The translations under genes and the position numbers were made by a program. A DNA stretch of 64,000 nucleotides from Halomonas cerina (lineage in GTDB: Bacteria > Pseudomonadota > Gammaproteobacteria > Pseudomonadales > Halomonadaceae). Position 1 is the first letter of the stretch; every line of letters begins with the position of its first letter. The DNA is taken from positions 237,789-301,788 of the forward strand of contig NZ_JACHXP010000003.1 in the NCBI RefSeq assembly GCF_014192215.1. The letters run 5' to 3'. Below are positions 27,368 through 35,617 of this stretch, piece after piece. Below the pieces are notes generated by a model. That model made no database searches and had not been told where the DNA came from. It was given only the letters and a program-made list of their open reading frames with translations.

Positions 27368-27383
27368 TTCAATTACCGGGCCA
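27368..27383 (-). promoter_or_regulatory. Sigma-54-like promoter for the nirBD operon
   Basis: On the minus strand, TGGCCCGGTAATTGAA resembles the -24/-12 consensus TGGCACG-N4-TTGCW with the GG at the right spacing, but with TTGA in place of TTGC. It lies about 145 bases before the first gene, which leaves room for the leader hairpins. Confidence 0.4.
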
Positions 27384-27468
27384 ATTCTTGGTTCGTTTCA
27401 ATAAAATCAAATAATTGTATCCATCGTGGCGGACGGCGGCGGGATGCCCGCCGCCGCTCGGACGGGTC

Positions 27469-28497
27469 TTATGCACGCTCCTGGTGCGTGGCGGCATCGA
27501 AATGCACGGGGCTGTAACAGGCCGACAGTCGGGCGGGGGCCAGCCGGCCACCGCGGGCCCGCAGCGCCTGGTCGAGGTGGGCGGCCATGGCGGCCATGGC
27601 CGCGGGGGAGGGGCGCAGGTCGCCGCCGAGCCGTTGGCGTGCCGGGCCCGTGTCGGGTGCCAGCGTCTCGAGATGGCTCACGGCCCGGTCCAGGTAGGGC
27701 GGCAGGGCCAGCCAGTCGCGTGCCTGGCGGGCATGCTCGGGCGAGGCCCCGAGCCAGTCGGCGGCCCCGGTCAGGCCACGGATCAGGGCGGCGAGAGTCG
27801 CGGGGTGGCGCTCGGCCCAGGACGCGGTGACCCCGAGGACCTTCTCGGGGTGGTCCGGCCAGAGCTGGGCGCCGGTGGCGACGATGCGACCGCCTCCCCG
27901 GTGCTGGGCCAGGCTGCCCCAGGGCTCGCCGACGCAGAAGCCGTCGATCTCGCCGGCCTGCATGGCCTCGACCATGCGTGGTGGCGGCAGCACCGCCAGC
28001 TCGACATCGCGGTCGGGGTCGATGCCGCCCAGGGCGAGCCACTGGCGCAACTGGTAGTGCTGGCAGGAGAAGGGGTAGACCATGCCCAGGCGGGGCCGCC
28101 GCTCGGGGTGGTCGGTGAGCCAGGCGCCCAGCGCCCGGGCGCTGTCGGCCGGCGCATCGCGGTAGTCGGCGCCGCAGCGCTCGGCCAGCGTACGGGACAG
28201 GGTAATGGTGTTGCCGTTGCGGCTCAGGGTGATCGGCGCGAGGGTGTCGCAGGGGGCACGCCCCAGCCCCAGGCTCATGGCCAGTGGCAGCGGGGCGAGC
28301 ATCTGGGCGCCGTCGAGCAGGCCGGCGGCGACCTTGTCGCGCAGCGTCGACCAGGCATTCTCTCGGGAGAGCGTGACCTCGAGTCCCTCGGCGGCGAAGA
28401 AGCCGCCCTCCCGGGCGATAATCGGCAGGGCCGCGTCCAGCAGCGGAACGAAACCCAGCGTTAGCCGTGTGAGCTCAGCATCTTGCAATGGGGTCAT
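27469..28497 (-). CDS. nasS: Nitrate/nitrite-sensing NasS (NrtA/CmpA-like)
   Basis: A 342-residue protein related to the nitrate-binding component of NrtABC transporters (LTLGFVPLLDAALPIIARE, GFCVGEPWGSLAQ) but without any signal peptide, so it stays in the cytoplasm. That, and its overlap by four bases with a nasT gene, identifies it as NasS. NasS binds NasT when nitrate and nitrite are absent and releases it when they are bound. No transporter permease or ATPase gene is adjacent, which supports a sensor role. Confidence 0.88.
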   Translation of the reverse strand: MTPLQDAELTRLTLGFVPLLDAALPIIAREGGFFAAEGLEVTLSRENAWSTLRDKVAAGLLDGAQMLAPLPLAMSLGLGRAPCDTLAPITLSRNGNTITLSRTLAERCGADYRDAPADSARALGAWLTDHPERRPRLGMVYPFSCQHYQLRQWLALGGIDPDRDVELAVLPPPRMVEAMQAGEIDGFCVGEPWGSLAQHRGGGRIVATGAQLWPDHPEKVLGVTASWAERHPATLAALIRGLTGAADWLGASPEHARQARDWLALPPYLDRAVSHLETLAPDTGPARQRLGGDLRPSPAAMAAMAAHLDQALRARGGRLAPARLSACYSPVHFDAATHQERA

Positions 28498-29087
28498 GAG
28501 CCTTTCTCCAGGCGTTCGAGGATGTCGATGACGCTGTCGGCGACGGCGGCGATGCGCTGGCCGCGGTCCATGGCGAGCTTGCGCAGCATGCGATAGGCCT
28601 GTTCCTCGTCGCAGTCCTGGTGCTTCATCAGCAGTCCCTTGGCGCGCTCGATACGCTTGCGGTCGGCCAGCTGGTTACGGGCCTTGTCGAGTTCGCGGCG
28701 CATCGACTGGAAGGCATCGAAACGGGCGATGGCCACCTCGATGATGGCTTTGACCCGGCCAGGCACCAGGCCGTCGACCACATAGGCGCTGACGCCGGAC
28801 TTCAACGCCGCCTGCATGGTGTCGGGGTCGTGCTGGTCGGCGAAGAACACCACCGGGCGGGGATTCTCGCGATTCAGTACGGCCATGCTGTCGAGGGTAT
28901 CGCGGTCCGGGGACTCCATGTCGATGATCACCACATCGGGCTGGTGGCGGGCGACCATCTCGTTGAGGCTGGCCGGGCTCGGCAGGCGACAGATGACCTG
29001 GTGACCCTCGTGGATCAGGGCTTCCTCGACCATGGCGGCCCGTACGACCTCATCGTCGACGAGCAGGACCTTGAGTGGTGGTGGCAT
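28494..29087 (-). CDS. nasT: ANTAR-domain antitermination regulator NasT
   Basis: A 197-residue protein with a receiver domain (VLLVDDE, VVIIDMESPD) followed by a coiled-coil linker and a C-terminal ANTAR RNA-binding domain (RKRIERAKGLLM, EQAYRMLRKLAMDRGQRI). When freed from NasS, NasT binds hairpins in nas leader RNAs and prevents termination. Two fitting leaders are found in this window, one before nasA and one before the nirBD operon. nasT and nasS are translationally coupled. Confidence 0.92.
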   Translation of the reverse strand: MPPPLKVLLVDDEVVRAAMVEEALIHEGHQVICRLPSPASLNEMVARHQPDVVIIDMESPDRDTLDSMAVLNRENPRPVVFFADQHDPDTMQAALKSGVSAYVVDGLVPGRVKAIIEVAIARFDAFQSMRRELDKARNQLADRKRIERAKGLLMKHQDCDEEQAYRMLRKLAMDRGQRIAAVADSVIDILERLEKGS

Positions 29088-29408
29088 GGTGTTGGGCTCG
29101 TGATATTGGCGGTGAATGTCTGGCAGGTTTCATGCAAGGAATGTTCCAGTGCCTGGCGGGCGATAGGGGAGGTGCACTACGAAAGGGCAACGGCGCCACG
29201 TCGTGGCCGTTGGGTGCCGACCTGCTCCCCAGGCGGCTGTCCGACCCCCTGGCGTGGGGAGCGGTGCAGCCTGCCTTCCTCTGGTGCGAAAGCCGCGTCA
29301 GAAGCGAGGCCATGGTGCGTTATATCCCTACCGTCTTGATCCGGCGGCCCACTGTCGGTCGCCGCGAGGCCCCTCGCCATGGGCAGGAGGCCGTCCTCGG
29401 GTAAGGCA

Positions 29409-29424
29409 TGGCATATGGATTGCA
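29409..29424 (+). promoter_or_regulatory. Sigma-54 promoter for nasA
   Basis: TGGCATATGGATTGCA matches the -24/-12 consensus TGGCACG-N4-TTGCA, with intact GG and GC at the required spacing. It lies 185 bases before nasA and just upstream of the leader hairpins, so a nitrogen-controlled (NtrC-dependent) promoter is likely. Confidence 0.7.
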
Positions 29425-29479
29425 TGAGATTGAATAAGTGAGATTGTGGCAATACGTGGTGGCAGCTCAAGCCGGGAGC

Positions 29480-29499
29480 CAACGTGGGGTCCCGCAATG
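29480..29499 (+). promoter_or_regulatory. ANTAR-type hexaloop hairpin in the nasA leader
   Basis: GGGAGCC and GGGTCCC pair, with one internal G-G mismatch, around the six-base loop AACGTG, which has A at position 1 and G at position 4. A second candidate follows: GAC-AACGGC-GTC (about 29515-29526), a weak stem with the same loop as in the nirBD leader. Its 3' part overlaps the 5' arm of the terminator, so the two structures exclude each other. Confidence 0.55.
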
Positions 29500-29521
29500 A
29501 GCCACCCGGCAACATGACAAC

Positions 29522-29575
29522 GGCGTCCAGCCTCGGGAACCTGCGGGTCACCGAGGGTGGGCGCCTTTTCTTTTT
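29522..29575 (+). terminator. Conditional terminator in the nasA leader
   Basis: A long GC-rich stem, with GGCGTCCAGCCTCGG at 29522 onwards pairing imperfectly with CCGAGGGTGGGCGCC, is followed directly by TTTTCTTTTT. It sits about 20 bases before the nasA start, inside the transcription unit, as expected for a terminator overcome by NasT. Confidence 0.85.
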
Positions 29576-29596
29576 GCACAACCAATGAGGTATGCC

Positions 29597-32344
29597 ATGC
29601 ACCAGGCCCGAACGACTTGTCCCTACTGCGGCGTCGGCTGTGGCGTGCTGGCTCACGTCGATGACGATCGCCTGACCGATGTGGAGGGCGACGGTGACCA
29701 TCCGGCCAACTACGGACGGCTATGCGTCAAGGGCTCGGCGCTCGCCGAGACCCTAGGCGAGCATGGCCGCCTGACCCGTCCCCGGGTCGACGGCGTCGAA
29801 GTCGACTGGGACACCGCGCTCGACGCCGTGGCCGAGCGGCTGCAGGCCACCCGCGATGCCGCCGGCGACCAGGCCGTGGCGGCCTACCTGTCCGGCCAGC
29901 TGCTCACCGAGGACTATTATGTCGCCAACAAGCTGTTCAAGGGCTTTATCGGCACGCCCCACCTGGATACCAACTCGCGGCTGTGCATGGCCTCGGCGGT
30001 GGCCGCCTACAAGCGCTCGCTGGGTGCCGACGCCGTGCCCTGCAGCTACGAGGACCTGGAGGAGGCCGAGCTGGTGGTGCTGGTGGGCTCCAACCTGGCC
30101 TGGAACCACCCGGTGCTCTACCAGCGCCTGCGCACCGCCAAGACCCGCAACCCGCTGATGCGGGTGGTGGTGATCGATCCTAGGGTCACCGACAGCTGCG
30201 AGATCGCCGACCTCTACCTGGGGCTTGCGCCCGGCAGCGACGCGCGGCTGTTTAATGGCCTGCTGGCCTGGATGGCCGACAAGGGCAAGCTCGACACCAT
30301 CTACCTGGAGCAGCACACCCGGGGGCTCGACGAGGCGCTGGCCGCGGCCCGCGAGGACGATTGTACCGTCGAGGCCATCGCCGCCGACTGCGATGTCGAC
30401 GCGGAGCGCCTGGAGACCTTCTTCTACTGGTTCGCCAGCCAGCTGCACGTGGTGACCCTCTATTCCCAGGGCATCAACCAGTCGTCCAGCGGCACCGACA
30501 AGTGCAACGCCATCATCAACTGCCACCTGGCCGGCGGCAAGATCGGCCTGCCCGGCGCCGGGCCCTTCTCGATCACCGGCCAGCCCAACGCCATGGGCGG
30601 CCGCGAGGTGGGCGGCCTGGCCAACCAGCTGGCCGCCCATATGGACTATGACTCACCTGGCGCTATCCAGCGCGTCACCCGTTTCTGGAGCAAGGCGTCG
30701 TTGACACCGACTCTGCCCGAGGGGCCGGGGCACAAGGCCGTCGAGCTGTTCGAGGCCATCGAACGTGGCGAGGTCCAGGCACTGTGGGTGATGGCCACCA
30801 ACCCAGCGGTCAGCTTGCCCGACGCCAACCGCGTGCGCGCGGCGCTGGCGAAGTGCCCGCTGGTGATCGTCTCCGAGTGCATGGCCGACACCGACCTTAT
30901 GCCCTATGCCGATATCGTGCTGCCGGCCTCGTCGTGGTCGGAGAAGAACGGCACCGTGACCAACTCCGAGCGGCGCATCTCGCGCCAGCGCGGGCTGCTG
31001 CTGCCGCCCGGCGAGGCGCACCACGACTGGTGGATCATCGCCCAGGTCGCCCATCGCCTGGGCTACGGCGAGGCCTTCGCCTACGAGCATCCCGCCGAGA
31101 TCTTCGCCGAGCACGCGCGGCTCTCCGGCTTCGAGAACGCGCCCGACCACCCGGGCCATCGTGCCCGGATGTTCGATATCTCGGCGCTGGCCGCGCTGGA
31201 TCGCGAGGGCTACGACGCCCTGGCGCCGATCCAGTGGCCGGTGACCGCCGACGTCCCCCATGGCACCGCCCGGCTGTTCGAGGATGGTCGCTTCGCCACC
31301 GCCGATGGGCGCGCCAGGCTCTTTCCGGTGCGTCCGCGGGGGCCCGTCCAGGCGCTCGACGCGACCCATTCGCTGCGGCTCAACACCGGACGCGTGCGCG
31401 ACCAGTGGCATACCATGACCCGCACCGGCCGCGCGGCCCGGCTGATGAACCACCGGGCCGAACCCTTCATCGAAATCGCCCCGGAAGATGCCCAGGCGCT
31501 CGGGCTCGGCGACCAGCAGCTGGCGCGCCTGACCAGTGCCACCGGCGAGTACCGTGGCCGGGTCCGGCTGTCGCGCGGCCAGCGACGCGGCGAGGTGTTC
31601 GTGCCCATCCACTGGACCGATCGCTTCTCGGCCCGGGCCCTGGCCGGCAGCCTGCTCGCGGCCCATGTCGACCCGCTCTCCGGCCAGCCCGAGGCCAAGC
31701 ACGGCGCCGTGGCGGTGACGCCGCTGGCCACGGCCTGCGAGGCCACCCTGCTGGTCGCGGGGGATCTCGAGGTCAGCGAAACCGTGCGGCAGAGCGCCGA
31801 CTACTGGACGCGGATCCCGCTGGGCCATGCCGACCGCTGGCAGCTGGCCTGGGGCGAGGGCGAGGCGGGGCTGGCCCGCCTCACCGAGAGCCTGCCGGTG
31901 CCGGCCTCGCTGTGGTGCGACGATCCCGCCACCGGCCGCTGGCGGGCGGCCGGCCTCGAGGACGGCCGCTTGCGCTGGTGGCTGATGGTGGGGCCGCCCG
32001 CCGAGCTGCCGGGCCTGGCCTGGCTCGACGCACGCTTCGCCGAGGCGGCCGAGGGCCTGCCCCTGGAGGACGGGCGTCGCCGTCGGCTGCTGGCCGGCTG
32101 CGATGACGGTGGTGCCGCCAACGGCCCGCTGGTCTGCAGCTGCCACCAGGTGGGCCAGGCCGCCATCGTCGCCGCCATTCGCGCGGGCGACGCCAGCGTC
32201 GAGGCGCTGGGCGCGCGACTCGCCTGCGGCACCCAGTGCGGCAGCTGCATTCCCGAACTGAAATCCCTTATTGAAGAAAGTAGCGAAGAGGAGGGGCCCC
32301 ATGTGCGCTCTGAACAGACCCCTGAAGCCGTTCAAGTTGCTTGA
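29597..32344 (+). CDS. nasA: Assimilatory nitrate reductase catalytic subunit (Mo-bis-MGD)
   Basis: A 915-residue cytoplasmic molybdenum enzyme reducing nitrate to nitrite. The N-terminus binds a 4Fe-4S cluster (CPYCGVGC, with a fourth Cys in RLCVKG). The molybdopterin domains follow, with SQGINQSSSGTDKCNAIINC and GPFSITGQPNAMGGREVGG. The extra C-terminal BFD-like 2Fe-2S domain (CSCHQVG and CGTQCGSC) accepts electrons from the flavoprotein partner. An earlier ATG at 29585 has no ribosome site, while ATG 29597 has GAGG about six bases upstream. cobA begins inside its last codons. The gene is often called nasA or nasC depending on species. Confidence 0.95.
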   Translation: MHQARTTCPYCGVGCGVLAHVDDDRLTDVEGDGDHPANYGRLCVKGSALAETLGEHGRLTRPRVDGVEVDWDTALDAVAERLQATRDAAGDQAVAAYLSGQLLTEDYYVANKLFKGFIGTPHLDTNSRLCMASAVAAYKRSLGADAVPCSYEDLEEAELVVLVGSNLAWNHPVLYQRLRTAKTRNPLMRVVVIDPRVTDSCEIADLYLGLAPGSDARLFNGLLAWMADKGKLDTIYLEQHTRGLDEALAAAREDDCTVEAIAADCDVDAERLETFFYWFASQLHVVTLYSQGINQSSSGTDKCNAIINCHLAGGKIGLPGAGPFSITGQPNAMGGREVGGLANQLAAHMDYDSPGAIQRVTRFWSKASLTPTLPEGPGHKAVELFEAIERGEVQALWVMATNPAVSLPDANRVRAALAKCPLVIVSECMADTDLMPYADIVLPASSWSEKNGTVTNSERRISRQRGLLLPPGEAHHDWWIIAQVAHRLGYGEAFAYEHPAEIFAEHARLSGFENAPDHPGHRARMFDISALAALDREGYDALAPIQWPVTADVPHGTARLFEDGRFATADGRARLFPVRPRGPVQALDATHSLRLNTGRVRDQWHTMTRTGRAARLMNHRAEPFIEIAPEDAQALGLGDQQLARLTSATGEYRGRVRLSRGQRRGEVFVPIHWTDRFSARALAGSLLAAHVDPLSGQPEAKHGAVAVTPLATACEATLLVAGDLEVSETVRQSADYWTRIPLGHADRWQLAWGEGEAGLARLTESLPVPASLWCDDPATGRWRAAGLEDGRLRWWLMVGPPAELPGLAWLDARFAEAAEGLPLEDGRRRRLLAGCDDGGAANGPLVCSCHQVGQAAIVAAIRAGDASVEALGARLACGTQCGSCIPELKSLIEESSEEEGPHVRSEQTPEAVQVA

Positions 32345-33224
32345 CGGCATGCGTCCCTTCGCCGTCTTGGCGCGGCTGGGTGCGGGCGCCACGCGCTTTC
32401 TGGCCGATCTCAAGGGCGCGCGGCCTGATGACGGCGCGACCCAGCTGCCGCGGCGCGGCGAGTGTCGCCCGGGTAGCGTCTACCTGGTGGGCGCCGGCAG
32501 CGGCGACGTCGAGCTGCTGACGCTGAAGGCGGCGCGGCTGCTCGCCCAGGCCGACGCCGTGGTCTACGACCGCCTGGTCGGCGATGAGGTGCTGGCGCTG
32601 ATCCCTGCCGGCCGCGAGCGCTACTACGTGGGCAAGGCCCGTGGCCATCACAGCGTGCCCCAGGCCGAGATCGGCGCGCTGCTGGTCGAGCTGGCGGGGC
32701 AGGGCAAGGTGGTGGTGCGCCTCAAGGGGGGCGATCCCGGGGTGTTCGGGCGTATGGGCGAGGAACTCTCTGCGCTCGCCGAGGCCGGGGTGCCGGCCGA
32801 GATCGTGCCCGGCATCACCGCCGCCTCGGCGGCCTGTGCCGGCATGGGCATCCCGCTCACCGACCGCGCCCACGCCCAGCAGCTGCGCTTTATCACCGCG
32901 CAGCTGTGTCGGACGGAAGGAACCCCCGACTGGGCCTCGCTGGCACGCCGCGACGAGACCCTGGTGTTCTACATGGGGCTGGCCAAGGTCGAGGCGATCT
33001 GTGCCGGCCTGCGCGGCGCCGGGCTGCCCGACGACTGGCCGATCATGCTGGTGGCCCACGCCAGCCTGCCCGAGCAGGCGGCGCTGACCGGCACCCTGGC
33101 CGATATGCCGGAGCAGCTCGCCGCTCACCCGCTGCCGTCACCCTGCCTGATCGTGGTGGGCAGCGTGGTGCGCATGGTCGCAACCAGCCCGGCGGCGGAT
33201 ATCTATACTGACGCGACTCGCTGA
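32301..33224 (+). CDS. cobA: Uroporphyrinogen-III C-methyltransferase (siroheme synthesis)
   Basis: A 307-residue SAM-dependent enzyme that converts uroporphyrinogen III to precorrin-2, the first step to the siroheme needed by NirB. Family motifs are present: YLVGAGSGDVELLTLKA, VVYDRLVG, VRLKGGDPGVFGR and PGITAASA. ATG 32301 is preceded by GAGGAGGGG, which lies inside nasA, so the two genes overlap by 44 bases and should be translated together. About 55 residues precede the catalytic domain. The oxidase/chelatase domain of CysG is missing and must be supplied elsewhere. Confidence 0.92.
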   Translation: MCALNRPLKPFKLLDGMRPFAVLARLGAGATRFLADLKGARPDDGATQLPRRGECRPGSVYLVGAGSGDVELLTLKAARLLAQADAVVYDRLVGDEVLALIPAGRERYYVGKARGHHSVPQAEIGALLVELAGQGKVVVRLKGGDPGVFGRMGEELSALAEAGVPAEIVPGITAASAACAGMGIPLTDRAHAQQLRFITAQLCRTEGTPDWASLARRDETLVFYMGLAKVEAICAGLRGAGLPDDWPIMLVAHASLPEQAALTGTLADMPEQLAAHPLPSPCLIVVGSVVRMVATSPAADIYTDATR

Positions 33225-33287
33225 GGGGATGTGTCTCCGGCTTGCTTGGGCGGGCGGTGCCGATTGGTTGGCGACTGCAAGGCACCC

Positions 33288-33716
33288 TCAGGGCTCGCGT
33301 CCCAGGAAGGCCTCGAAAACCTCGCGGCTGGTCAGGTTGCGGGTCTCGTTGCCGAAGTGGTACCAAGCCGGTTTCTCGTCGATGAAGATCTGCGAATCGA
33401 GGGTCCAGGCCTCGCCGTCGTCAACCAGGCCGGCCGGCACGGCGTAGTGGTCGCCGGTCTTCAGACGATAGAAGAGGTGGGTGCCGCAGTGGCGGCAGAA
33501 GGCCCGCTCGGCCCAGTCCGAGGAGGCATAGAGCGTGATGCTGTCCCCGCCCTCTATGTCGACCCGTGACACCGTCTCCAGTGCCAGCAGTGGGCCGCCG
33601 CCCCAAGTGCGGCACATCCGGCAGTGGCAGGCGCCAACGTTCTGGCGGGTGGCCTCAAGGGTCAGGCGCACGGCTCCGCAAAGGCAGCTGCCGCGCGCCG
33701 TTATTCCATCTTTCAT
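33288..33716 (-). CDS. GFA-family (glutathione-dependent formaldehyde-activating-like) protein
   Basis: A 142-residue single-domain protein with the zinc-binding cysteines of the GFA fold: CLCGAV near residue 11, CHCRMC near residue 31 and FCRHCG near residue 73. Family members are related to S-hydroxymethylglutathione-forming enzymes, but most, like this one, have no proven reaction. ATG 33716 follows GAGGAAG; a longer frame upstream has no such support. It stands alone and converges with cobA. Confidence 0.88.
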   Translation of the reverse strand: MKDGITARGSCLCGAVRLTLEATRQNVGACHCRMCRTWGGGPLLALETVSRVDIEGGDSITLYASSDWAERAFCRHCGTHLFYRLKTGDHYAVPAGLVDDGEAWTLDSQIFIDEKPAWYHFGNETRNLTSREVFEAFLGREP

Positions 33717-33855
33717 GGCATCTTCCTCGCTTGACTGCTGGCCGGGGTAGGGGGAGGCGCGGCGATCGCGGCCCCGGCACGCCGACGGTCGCCGCCCGGT
33801 TTGCCGGCTTCGTTCGAGACGGAGCCGGATCCTGTCGCGAGGCCTGCCGGACATA

Positions 33856-34707
33856 TCAGGTATCGTTGAGGGCGGCATCCAGCGCCAGCAGCGCCGACTG
33901 CCAGGAGGCCGCATCGGCGGCTGCCCCGTAGGCCAGCGGCAGGTCATGCTCGGCGGCCATGGCATCGGCGTGCGGGTTGGAAAAGCCGTGGCTGGCTCGA
34001 GGATAGTTGATCACCTCGACGACGGCACCTTGCCTTTTGAGGGCCCGGGCCATCTCCAGTAGGCCGTGATGTTCGACGAACGGGTCCTCGGCCCCGTTGT
34101 GGATCTGGACCTTTCCCGTGAACGCCTGTGGCGTGCTCACCGACTGGGTCGGCACGCCGTGGAAGCTGATGGCGGCCTCAATCGGCATACCGGCCAGGGC
34201 CATGTTCATCACCACGCTGCCCCCGAAACAGTAGCCGATCGCCGCGATACGACTGCCGTCTACCGCCGGGTGCTCGGCGAGCCTGGCCATGGCCGCTTCC
34301 AGCCGGGCACGCGCGGCGGGCCAGTCCTCCATCACCTGGCGCGAGAACGCCTGCGCTTCATCTGGGTGCGAGGCCAACTGGCCATTGCCGTACATGTCTA
34401 CCGCGAAGGCCACGAATCCCAGGGCGGCCAGCTGGTTGGCACGCGCCCGGGCGTAACTGTCCAGCCCCCACCACTCATGGACCACCAGTACCGCCGGTTG
34501 TGGACCCTCGAGACCGGCATTGCGTGCCAGGTAGCCCTGATAGGTGATGCCGCCGGTGGCATAGTCGAGGACCTCGCTGGTGACGCGTGGCCCCGTCATG
34601 ACGTTGACCTCCAGGGTCTCGGAGGAAGTCGGCGGCTGTGCCGCGGCGACATTGCCGGCCGCGACCAGACCGGTCACCAGGCACAATGCAAGCATGAGAG
34701 GGCGCAT
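33856..34707 (-). CDS. Exported dienelactone-hydrolase family protein
   Basis: A 283-residue alpha/beta-hydrolase with an N-terminal signal peptide (MRPLMLALCLVTGLVAAG, cut near AAAQ). The catalytic Cys is in GYCFGG, the acid near GAEDPF and the His in SHGF. VVHEWWGL is typical of the family. Export to the periplasm is unusual compared with classical cytoplasmic dienelactone hydrolases of chloroaromatic pathways, so its substrate is unlikely to be dienelactone. ATG 34707 has AAGGAGA upstream; the longer frame from 34767 would bury the signal peptide. Confidence 0.88.
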   Translation of the reverse strand: MRPLMLALCLVTGLVAAGNVAAAQPPTSSETLEVNVMTGPRVTSEVLDYATGGITYQGYLARNAGLEGPQPAVLVVHEWWGLDSYARARANQLAALGFVAFAVDMYGNGQLASHPDEAQAFSRQVMEDWPAARARLEAAMARLAEHPAVDGSRIAAIGYCFGGSVVMNMALAGMPIEAAISFHGVPTQSVSTPQAFTGKVQIHNGAEDPFVEHHGLLEMARALKRQGAVVEVINYPRASHGFSNPHADAMAAEHDLPLAYGAAADAASWQSALLALDAALNDT

Positions 34708-35010
34708 GGGGGTCTCCTTGCCGGTGGCGGATGTCCTCGGTGAGGTCAGCTGTCCGGATCGTTTCATGATTTTTTAATATAGCGGGTCCGGCGGTATCCT
34801 ACACGAATTGGCCGGTCGGTATGTGCTTGCGGGTGGGGTATGGCCGGGGTGACGTCGACGCGAGGCGGGCCAACGGCCGTTCAATCTGGCGGGTCGTATG
34901 GAAGTGCGCGGGTGGAAAGGAAGTGTGCTCGGGTGGCAACAGGGGCAAGCGGAGGGCCCTCGGGCAGCAGGGCCGGCCAGATCACCGGCCCCAGGCAGGG
35001 GGAGGCGAGA
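34708..35010. other. Intergenic region without a recognised gene
   Basis: About 300 bases between two minus-strand genes. TTTTTTAATATAG near 34770-34782 is a plausible promoter element for the hydrolase. Nothing else recognisable is seen. Confidence 0.4.
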
Positions 35011-35487
35011 TCAGAGCTGTTCGAGGATGGTCTCGGCGCTGCTTTGCTCCACGCCCTTGGCATCGACGCCCAGATAGTCCACCACGCCGTCGTTGGCGAT
35101 CAGCGCGAAACGCTTGCAGCGCATTCCCATGCCGCCGGCGCTGGCATCCAGTTCCAGGCCCAAGGCGCGGGTAAGCTCGGCATTGCCATCGGCGAGCATG
35201 GTGATCTGTTGGGCGTTCTGGTCCTTTTGCCAGGCGCCCATCACGAAGGCGTCATTGACCGCCATGCAGGCGATGGCATCGACCCCCTTGGCCAGGATAT
35301 CGTCGGCGCGGACCACGAAACCGGGCATGTGGGTATTGGAGCATCCCGGCGTGAAGGCGCCGGGAACGGCGAACAGCACCACCTTGCGGCCGGCGAAGAA
35401 GTCTCCGGTGCTCAGGTCCTCCGGCCCCTGGGAGCCGTTGGTCTTGATGGTGACATCGGGGATGCGGTCGCCCTTGGAGATCGTCAT
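35011..35487 (-). CDS. Peroxiredoxin (Prx5-type)
   Basis: A 158-residue thiol peroxidase that reduces hydrogen peroxide and alkyl peroxides. The peroxidatic site PGAFTPGCSNTHMPG has its Cys near residue 49, and the start MTISKGDRIPDVTI is typical. A second Cys (MRCKRF, near residue 124) may serve as the resolving residue. ATG 35487 has AGAGGT upstream at a rather long spacing. It has no obvious operon partner. Confidence 0.92.
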   Translation of the reverse strand: MTISKGDRIPDVTIKTNGSQGPEDLSTGDFFAGRKVVLFAVPGAFTPGCSNTHMPGFVVRADDILAKGVDAIACMAVNDAFVMGAWQKDQNAQQITMLADGNAELTRALGLELDASAGGMGMRCKRFALIANDGVVDYLGVDAKGVEQSSAETILEQL

Positions 35488-35617
35488 GGGGGTTTTACCT
35501 CTTGTCGGTCGGGTGGATGGCATATCGAGAGGATCATGTCGCCCGGGCCGAGGCCCGGGCGCCACGCTAATGTAGCAGTCGTCGCGGTGCTCCGGGAAAT
35601 GCCGGCGACCGGCCGGG

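Noticed and set aside
30653..32413. 586-codon minus-strand frame opposite nasA
   Set aside because: A shadow frame; the plus strand carries the complete Mo-enzyme motifs and the 2Fe-2S domain.
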